Source of the DNA: Nemertoderma westbladi
Lineage: Eukaryota; Xenacoelomorpha; Nemertodermatida; Nemertodermatidae
Length of the DNA: 38,165 nucleotides
Direction of reading: 5' to 3'
Assembly (NCBI GenBank): GCA_032718475.1
Contig: JAUCBJ010003868.1
Coordinates: 1-38,165, forward strand
A program made the position numbers and the translations under genes. Of the stretch, positions 30,781-38,165 are shown one piece after another; within the stretch, counting starts at the first letter, position 1; the number at the start of each line of letters is the position of its first letter. A model generated the notes under the pieces. It had not been told where the DNA came from. It was given only the letters and a program-made list of their open reading frames with translations, and searched no databases.

Positions 30781-30965
30781 TTAAACGTTAATAACTCAGC
30801 CAAATGTTAATGAAATTTAACCAAACTTGGTACACATGTAGTGTAGTCTGGCCAAAGTTTAGAAATTTTCAAAGTTGAATTTCCGTGTGGCCTTCGAGAA
30901 GCTAAGATAATAGCAGTTAATTAGTTAATTATGTTGATTAGGATAAAAACAGCAATTTCAACTGC
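30781..30965 (+). repeat. Dispersed repeat (CCAAACTTGGTACACATGTAGT family), plus copy
   Basis: TTAAACGTTAATAACTCAGC and AACCAAACTTGGTACACATG, then TAGTGTAGTCTGGCC and GGCCTTCGAGAAGCTAAGAT. The minus copy is at 11036-11125; shorter relatives are at 14500 and 19415. Confidence 0.75.
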
Positions 30966-30969
30966 CTTC

Positions 30970-33240
30970 TTAAAGGATATTAATTATTTTCTAGTATAAG
31001 ATTAAAATAACTATACTTCATTTATTGGCTTTAAGAAATGTGTTTTTAATTGATCTAAACGTAATTTAAGTTAAAATGCATTCCATCACTCTATACTTCC
31101 AGCTCCATCATTCCTTGGCATTCTTGATATTGCCTATTAGATGGGAAACATTCCAATCATCCTCCCACTGTGCTTGCTCTATCTTGTACAATGATTGGCT
31201 GAATTTAATTGTGATTATTTAGATATTAAATGCTAAATGATTTCGTTGAGGCATTGAGATGATAAATTAATATTTCAGTATCAATACTATCGGCATAAGG
31301 TAAGTTTTAATAATAATTTATACAAATAGGGTTGCCTCCGCACCTAAAAATATATTACTTTTAAAACACTAATTTCCTGTTAATACCTCTGCATTTCATT
31401 AATCCGTTGTGCTCCTTTGCGGTTGGGATGGTGCAGATTAAGAGGGCGGTTGAAGCGAGGGGGGAACTTTCCTCTCTTCTTTGATTCATTCTTATTGGCG
31501 TTTTGGTTAAATTTTCTTAATTATTTATTTAAATTTATTAAGTACCGATTTTGGGATAGAATTGCTCAATTTTAATCTGTATCTAATAACTGAGCCTCGT
31601 CCTGCGCGATGGCCCCACGAACGTGTTTAACGTGTACTGTAATCCATTATGACGAAACGTCCAATAGAAGACACTTTAGAGAAAATGACCAAAGAAAATG
31701 GCGACAGTGTTCAGTAAAACCGAACGGACACAGACGGTGACTAAGTTAGCTTCAGTCGACTATAATCAAGATGGGTTAATGATCATCACATCCATGAAGG
31801 AGATAACTTCCAATAAACTTTAATTAGATTTAAATGTATAATTAATACTGTGTACTGTGTAATGCTAATTTCACTTATATTAGATATAGTACATGATTAA
31901 AATGTATAAATGAGTATCCATAAAATCCATCTTCACATACCGAACGCTGATCAGTTGACATAATGTAACAAAATTACATAGGGCCTACATCATTGCTTGC
32001 AAAGCTCACTTTTCAGCGTTAAAGACCCTTGTTTATTTATGAAAACCGCCCTCGCTGTGCTCGCTCGGTACATAAATAAACTCGGGTCATAACGCTGCAA
32101 AGTGCTACTTTGCAAATAATGATGTAAATAGTTATTATTCCAAAATTGTAACAATACTCAACGCCGTTAGTATTTACAGCGAGTTGTTATTTAGCACTTT
32201 ACAACTTTAGAGGACATTATTTATAGCATTGTATTGGCCTGTACATTTAGTATTGTATTTGGTGTTATTAAATAAGTTGTGTCCCCTTAGTGGACATTAC
32301 TTAATGCCGTCATTAGTTACCACGTAAACAATAGGTTGAAATTTGCTTGACAGCCAGAAAGGCCTACTGCATTACCTACCGGTAGGCGGGGTATAGCTAT
32401 TAATAACCAGTAGCTACAGTATATTATTAACATGGCTCTAACCGCCACCATAAATATAAGCTAACTTATTTATAGCATAATTTATGTCATTTTTACATTT
32501 ATTTATACAGCAACTAATTTAATTTGTGCAGTTTCTATCACTTATAATATATTTACAATCATTTCGTAATGTTAAAATTTTGGAATAAAACTACATACAT
32601 AGGCCTAATTGTTGCAAAGTACTTTACACTGTTCTGATCCTCGTGGCTTTATTTTCACTCACTCACTAACGTTCGTTCGTGAAACATTCAGATCATAACA
32701 CTGTAAAGTGCTACTTTACACACAAGTATGTAAATAGTTAAAGTGCTAATTATGAACAATGGGGAATCTAATTTTATTTATTTGTGGGGAATTATTTATA
32801 GTTATGGACTCAAACTTTCTAGAACAACCTAATAATGACGCGGTGAGATACTGTATGTAAACTGGAATTACATAGTAAAATGTATGGCGTAGGGACATAC
32901 TAAGAAATAATGTCGCACTGCGATATAAAGCTGGAAAATATGTCGCCCTGGCCTGGCGATTTGATGGTGCGAAATTAATTCCGCACAAATAAAAAAATAA
33001 ATTAATGCCTTTATTAAAATTCTAGTAAATGAAAATTAGAACACCCATATCTTAGCTACACAAATACATACCAACTTAAAATGTTTTTACATATTTTGAA
33101 TATTTGCATTGCCAGAATTCCTTTGGTACCAAAAAAACGCACTCTAAGTTTGAAGAATAGATGAGTGTAAAGTTTAAAACTGGTGCAATATCGACGGTGC
33201 TAACTCGTCTGTTGTACGCCTGTAGCTAAAGATTTAAAGC
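30970..33240. other. Long non-coding, AT-rich stretch
   Basis: No gene. Repeated words are CCCCACGAACGTGTTTA (31612), and AACGCTGCAAAGTGCTACTT (32092) with the related ACACTGTAAAGTGCTACTTT (32698). Confidence 0.45.
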
Positions 33241-33254
33241 AAAAATAAAAATGC

Positions 33255-33375
33255 TGACTCACCCAGTAAGGAGGAGGGATGTGAAACTCTTTATTTCAAA
33301 TTTCATGCAATTTCATTATGATTTGTATAAAAATTGGGGGGGGGGGGGGGGGGGGGGGGTCACTGAATTAGAATA
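33255..33375 (+). repeat. Dispersed repeat with 24-base G run
   Basis: ACCCAGTAAGGAGGAGGGAT, then TTTCATGCAATTTCATTATG and ATTTGTA, G run at 33336-33359, then GTCACTGAA. Inverted partner of 27945-28045. Confidence 0.7.
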
Positions 33376-33423
33376 CTATAATATTCCGCAGCATGCAGTA
33401 TTGTATATAAATGTAATGTTAGG

Positions 33424-33836
33424 CAGAGGCGTAGCGACGGGGGGGGGGGGGGGACGTTCCCCGGGCGTACTCAACCAGGGGCGCTGAAATGTCATGGAAT
33501 TCTTGTAAAAACAGGACAAATCAGTGAAAATTCAGGGATTGTGATACAGTACAGGACATGTGTCATAAGCGAAGATGTGGAAAAAAATTATCTGCCCGTT
33601 TCGCTTGCCATTCTATATATTATAAGTACATTCTATCAAACTTGTGTAAAATAGATTTGATATAGTTATACAGTATACTGTTAGTTATACAGTATACTGT
33701 TAGGTATACAGTATAATATTTAAGAAAACAGCGTCATAAAAGAAAAGTTAAAATTATTGAAGGTATGGGGGGGGGGGGGGTGGGGGGCATCTCAGCATCA
33801 TTCCCCTGGGCGCCAGAAGGGCTCGCTACGCCTCTG
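33424..33836. mobile_element. 413-bp MITE with 5-bp TTAGG target duplication (hAT-like)
   Basis: The ends are CAGAGGCGTAGCGA and its exact reverse complement TCGCTACGCCTCTG. TTAGG flanks both ends (33419-33423 and 33837-33841). G runs of 15 and 14 (33439-33453, 33767-33780) sit near the two ends, with CCCCGGGCG and CCCCTGGGCG beside them. An internal stretch (33664-33715) repeats TATACAGTATACTGTTAG. CAG...CTG termini with a 5-bp duplication fit a hAT-related group; the assignment is inferred. Confidence 0.85.
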
Positions 33837-33841
33837 TTAGG

Positions 33842-34196
33842 TAAGGGTGTACTAGACTAGACATTGGTCAACATGGACTGACTGCACGCACATGAACAAT
33901 ATGCATCTGATGTTAAGTACAATAACCATTGACTATAAAATTGCACGACCGTAGTATTGATAACGAATTGTAATAAAAAAAAAACTGCATAAATTTGCAT
34001 CATCTAATATTATCAGGGACTCCGCACTCAGGGACGGGTAAATTTGTATTTTATTATAACCCAATTTATCTTTCAAGATCAGCTTAAAGTTATTACCGAC
34101 TCTAACCTATGAAGTTGAACCGATAAAGTCGTTGCGAATAAATTCGTATAGCTACTGACCATCAACGGGGATGCAATAGCCTTCCTGGGCGGGGAA
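33842..34196 (-). other. 3' UTR and flank of the prion-like gene
   Basis: Downstream (minus sense) of the stop codon. It contains one poly(A) signal, listed separately, and no other clear feature. Confidence 0.5.
34050..34055 (-). terminator. Candidate poly(A) signal AATAAA
   Basis: AATAAA on the minus strand, about 140 bases after the stop codon at 34197-34199. Confidence 0.5.
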
Positions 34197-37100
34197 CTAT
34201 CTCTTTAACTTCTTCAAGATCGTTATTTTGCACGACGTCTCACCGCACCACAATCTGTAAAGTGTTCTGCACCGGTTACTGTCTGGTGTACTCAAACCGG
34301 AATCCATTACGATAGGATCCTGAAGTTTCAACGTCACGAAGTACTTGGGAATCAATCTCTGCAGGGTCGCGGTCTCGGGAGTGTTCGGAAACCCGACCAC
34401 TACCGTCGATGTTGGTTCACCCGGGTCGAAAGCGCAAAACAATGAAGCGGTGGTCCCGCGCTCCTCATAGTCCTGGAGGGTTTGCGGGATCGACGAGATG
34501 ATCACAGACCAACTGGTTGGGAGCTGGGTCGGGACGATCTGGCGGATAGCCAGAGGTACCACCGGGGAGACTGAGCGCTCGGGACTCCGTTTAAACACGG
34601 TCTGCAGAGCGCCGGACGACAACGAGGGGGGGAACTTGGATAACTCGATAATCAGTTCCACTGAAGGACAATCGCGCTCAGCTGATTGGTTGCCTTCCCC
34701 ATTAGTACAACCATTCCGAGAATCTGATTGGTTCTGATCAATAAGATTGTTTGTTTTACTATCCGTACTATTCAGAGTATCATTTGATTGGTTGGTGTGT
34801 TGGGCTGAAGTTTCCAGATTCGTTGATGGATTTTTAAATGGTGCTGATCTTTCTCGATCACCTGATTGGTTTATATACTGAGTACACAAATTCCGATCAT
34901 TCAATTGGTTAGCCTTGGAGTTAATTGGTGGACTTTGTTTGTCTGAACTATCAATGAAGGCCTGTTCCTGTGTTACCGAACTGCACCTATCAGTTGATGG
35001 GTTGGAAGGTTGTGTAGAATGTTTTTGGTGAAGTGATTGGTTGATAGTGTCCCTGGAGTGACTACTCAGATTGCTCGTAATTGGATAAAGCGCTGATTGG
35101 TCAGTGTTAGGACAAACCTCAGCATTCATTGGAAGGCGGGCAGCAAGAATGTTTTGTAGGGAAGAATTACTACTGGAAGCCCGCAAAGGATTAGTATCGG
35201 TAAAAACTGACGACGGACGCAGTATTGATGAGTAAGCTGTGTGGGTTGGATTAATGGTGTAGGTATTAGAGGTGTAGGTTAGTGATGGATTACTGTAACC
35301 TCGTGATGTGTTACCAGTACCACTTGTGTACGATGATGTATAATTATTGTTTTGTATTGAATTAGATATTAAACCATGAGGGTGAATGTTGGGCGCATGA
35401 GAAGTTATGGAATTACTTCGTGGTGGGATGGTTTGACACAAAGGGACATTTACTGATGGGGTGACGTTAGTGGTGACCTTATAGTGTGGGGGTTGAAAAG
35501 AGTGACTATTCGCAGAACCATTGTATGTAACGTTGGGTGGGATACCATATTCCAGTGCTTTTGAACTCCTGCTATATATCATCGATGATATTGTCCGCTG
35601 GTTTATGGTGTTATTAAGTTGTTGGGGTGGAAAAACGTTATTTGGTTGTTGCATAGGAATAACGCTATTTTGTTGTTGTTGGGCGGGGATTAAGTTATCT
35701 CGATGTTGGAAAGGAATAACGTTATGTGGTTGCTGGAAAGGAATAACGTTATTTGGTTGCTGGAAAGGAATAACGTTATTTGGTTGCTGGAAAGGAATAA
35801 CGTTATTTGGTTGCTGGGAAGGAATAACGTTATTTGGTTGCTGGGAAGGAATAACGTTATTTCGTTGCTGGAAAGGAATAGCGTTATTTGGTTGTTGTTG
35901 AGCGGGGATAAAGTTATTTGCTTGTTGGAAAGGAACGTTATTTGGTTGTTTCATAGTAACAACGTTATTTGGTTGTTGCATAGGAATAGCGTTATTTGGT
36001 CGTTGTTGAGCGGGGATGAAGTTATTTGCTTGTTGTAAAGGAATAACGTTATTTGGTTGCTGGAAAGGAATAACATTATTTGGTTGTTGTTGAGCGGGGA
36101 TAAAGTTATTTGCTTGTTGGAAAGGAACGTTATTTGGTTGTTGCATAGTAACAACGTTATTTGGTTGTTGCATAGGAATAGCGTTATTTGGTCGTTGTTG
36201 AGCGGGGATGAAGTTATTTGCTTGTTGTAAAGGAATAACGTTATTTGGTTGCTGGAAAGGAATAACATTATTTGGTTGTTGTTGAGCGGGGATAAAGTTA
36301 TTTGCTTGTTGGAAAGGAACGTTATTTGGATGTTGTTGGGCGGGGATAAAGTTACTTGGCAGTTGCATTGGAGGATAGTTTCTGGGTTGTTGGTTGTTGG
36401 AAGGAAACCTTGAAATATGCTGCAGGGCGACTGAACAAAGGTTACTGGGAGGGAAATAGTTTGGGTGGGTGGTTGTTGGAATAATATTTGTTGTTGGGTT
36501 AGGATATGTATTAGGATGCTGTGATGGAGTGATTTTGTAAGGGTAAGATGGTGGCGGTAGTCTATTAAGACGTTGTTGTAGTGGTGCACGCGGAGTATTA
36601 TACCGAACTGACTGACTCAGATCAATTGAAGGTTGGAAAGATTGACGAATATTTGTGAACAATGAACCAAGGCTTTCGTCTTGAACCGGGTATGTTGGCG
36701 TGGGTGTGATACGATCGCAATCCATCTGTATTGGTTGAGGATCAACTCGTAACGGAGGTGTTGCAGCCCTCTGGCTGATAGGAAATGGGCCGCTCAATTT
36801 CGGAGGTTGCATCACCTGTTCACGAACTTCCATAAATACCGGAGCCTCCGGTCTTACACTCAATGGTTGTGCAATACTCATGTAGTCAGTAACCAGACCT
36901 GGACTTAATCTGCGCAAGATATCCCCACTGGAGGACGACGACGATATGGCAGTAGCAGGTTCACTGCAAACAGTTTCAGATGCGATCAATTTACTAGGTG
37001 TCATTCGATAATGTTTATTTTTGTGAAATGAAGTGGATTTTACAACTCTGTTTGATGACGTAATTACAGTGGATAACAATTCCATGTCAGAGCGTCGTGT

Positions 37101-37698
37101 TGAGTGAAATTGAGTGACAGTTGGAGGAAACCACGTACTGCTACAATGCGTTATATTTGCTTTCCTGTTGTTAGTAGCCGATTCAATCACTGTGCCTGTT
37201 GCCGATACCTTCGGGGTAGTACACCGGTGACGGTTCTCTTCATGATCATTATTGATGCGAGTGGAAGTTAAATCTAAAGGACTGTGCGATGGAGCCACAA
37301 CAGCCTCTCGACTCCTTGTTGACAAATTTTGCGCGGATATTGAATTCACGGCAGTAATCAGCCGAGTTGAGGTTATCTGAGTGACAGTTGGCGGAAACCA
37401 TGTGCTTCCAATGACAGTTGTTTTATGTGCTTCCGATTTTTCCGCACTGTCGTTTGCAGCTGTTACTATGGAGACCAACGGAGGTGGGGGTGGTGGTACA
37501 GGTCCCTGTGGACGGATAGGATAACGGTTGGGTTGAACCTTCGAAAATGGGTTGATTTGAGAGAAAATAGTTGATGCGGTCGGAACCGGATGTTGTCTGA
37601 CCGGTGTTGGGGCGCGGTTCAAATAAAGTCTAGTCGATCCCGATAGTCTAGGATTGTGAGACATGGAATCCAGAAACGTTTTCGCAGTCCACCCAACT
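34197..37698 (-). CDS. 3'-terminal exon of an unrecognised Pro/Gln/Asn-rich protein
   Basis: An open frame of about 1,166 residues ends in TAG at 34199-34197. It has no good ATG at its upstream end. Instead TTGTTTTACAG precedes 37698, a strong splice acceptor in the right phase, so this is probably the last exon and the gene begins beyond the window. Order from the N side: GWTAKTFLDSMSHNPRLS; a PPPPPP tract; two copies of STWFPPTVTQ (codons near 37397 and 37126); a Ser/Thr-rich region; a Gln/Asn/Pro repeat array (35610-36353); a long Asn/Ser/Thr-rich segment; and a C-terminal stretch of about 160 residues of normal complexity (WSVIISSIPQTLQDYE, SLFCAFDPGEP, LIPKYFVTLKLQDP, YRLWCGETSC, ending ILKKLKR). 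No known domain was recognised. Composition suggests a disordered, prion-like protein with a folded C-terminal end. An open frame this long is not expected by chance here. Confidence 0.82.
35610..36353 (-). repeat. Coding minisatellite: about 26 units of 8-10 residues, with 192-bp higher-order repeat
   Basis: The protein unit is VIPFQQPNN with variants (FIPAQQQPNN, AIPMQQPNN, VPFQQANN). A seven-unit block of 64 residues occurs twice in full (36129-36320 and 35937-36128) and starts a third time at 35936, at an exact 192-base period. The remaining units to 35610 are simple 27-bp copies. Unit lengths are all multiples of three, so copy-number change keeps the frame. Confidence 0.92.
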
Positions 37699-37709
37699 CT
37701 GTAAAACAA

Positions 37710-38165
37710 TATTATCGTTATTTAATATAAAAATTATCTGAATAGTGTCTTAGGTACATACTGTCAGCATTGGTGAACTTCACCAATAATCCCGACAGGA
37801 CACTATATTCTGCGCCAACTTCGTGGCTCGCCCCACACACCTTTCAACAATATTGATTTTACTTTATGTACTAAATTAACTCTCACTTTTTTGTATGCTC
37901 CCCAAATCCCAGTTATGGGTTTGCCCCCCCCCCCCCCCCCCCCCCCAGATTTGGCCTCTGCCCCCCCAGATATTATGATCACCATACGGGCCTGATTCTG
38001 GGCATGGTATACCATGCTGGACTGTATTTGATACAGTTACCTCACAGTGAAAGCATGAACTGGCGATGTCCTTGCGTTTGTATTTGTCTCTACTACACAG
38101 TAATCAAAAAAATATATGTTTCAGTATTTTTGTGACTTGTGTTATGGGGGGGGGGGGGGGGTAAT
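37710..38165. other. Intron or 5' flank of the prion-like gene, with repeats
   Basis: Upstream (minus sense) of the acceptor. It holds a CGTGGCTCGCCCCACACAC word (37822) shared with 11215-11236, a 23-base C run (37924-37946) and a 16-base G run at the end (38146-38161). No further exon was recognised. Confidence 0.45.

Noticed and set aside
35521-36038. Two plus-strand open frames rich in Leu/Trp/Asn/Cys
   Set aside because: They are antisense readings of the in-frame 27-bp repeat of the minus-strand gene; a repeat unit divisible by three keeps several frames open at once.
35951-36589. Second minus-strand frame of 212 codons rich in Ile/Thr/Leu
   Set aside because: Shifted reading of the same repeat array inside the larger exon; no start or splice context.

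Overview
This is a window of animal nuclear DNA, most likely from a marine invertebrate; I cannot name the species. The reasons are spliced genes with animal orthologues (ANKRD46, PSMA1), long AT-rich non-coding stretches, many decayed non-LTR retrotransposons of animal type, numerous MITE-like elements with terminal inverted repeats, and very long G or C homopolymers. Frequent AGGCCT and ACCGGT words fit genomes I have seen from aquatic invertebrates, but that is only an impression. No operons, ribosome binding sites, rRNA, tRNA or CRISPR arrays were seen.

Three protein-coding loci can be supported, all on the minus strand. (1) A complete two-exon ANKRD46-like gene, with coding exon 1 at 7878-8008, coding exon 2 at 1375-1846, and a 6.0-kb intron between them. 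The joined reading frame gives a 200-residue protein with ankyrin repeats and a C-terminal membrane anchor. (2) An intact, intronless PSMA1-like gene (20S proteasome alpha-1 subunit, 266 codons) at 16740-17540, which looks like a retrocopy that kept its reading frame. (3) The 3'-terminal exon of an unrecognised large gene at 34197-37698. It encodes about 1,166 residues of Pro/Gln/Asn/Ser/Thr-rich, prion-like protein, including about 26 copies of a 9-residue repeat arranged partly as a 192-bp higher-order repeat.

Region by region: 1-1374 is the 3' flank of ANKRD46 with one 667-bp MITE. 1847-7877 is the ANKRD46 intron, holding an inverted-repeat pair near its two ends, a satellite-like array with a period near 172 bp, and a broken pogo/Tigger-like transposase. 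8009-16266 is a repeat field with a 37-bp minisatellite, retrotransposon tails, nested inverted-repeat elements and a pair of CTCF-like motifs. 16267-18600 holds the PSMA1 retrogene with a 479-bp near-palindrome just upstream of its start. 18600-33840 is almost entirely mobile-element debris: five LINE-derived coding fragments, a foldback element, a 32-bp satellite and a hAT-like MITE. 34000-38165 is the prion-like exon and its flanks.

The genes do not form a pathway. The main themes are a gene-poor, transposon-rich stretch, a retrogene that remained open, and a rapidly evolving repetitive coding exon. Conclusions rest on reading and hand translation; no database search or computation was run.
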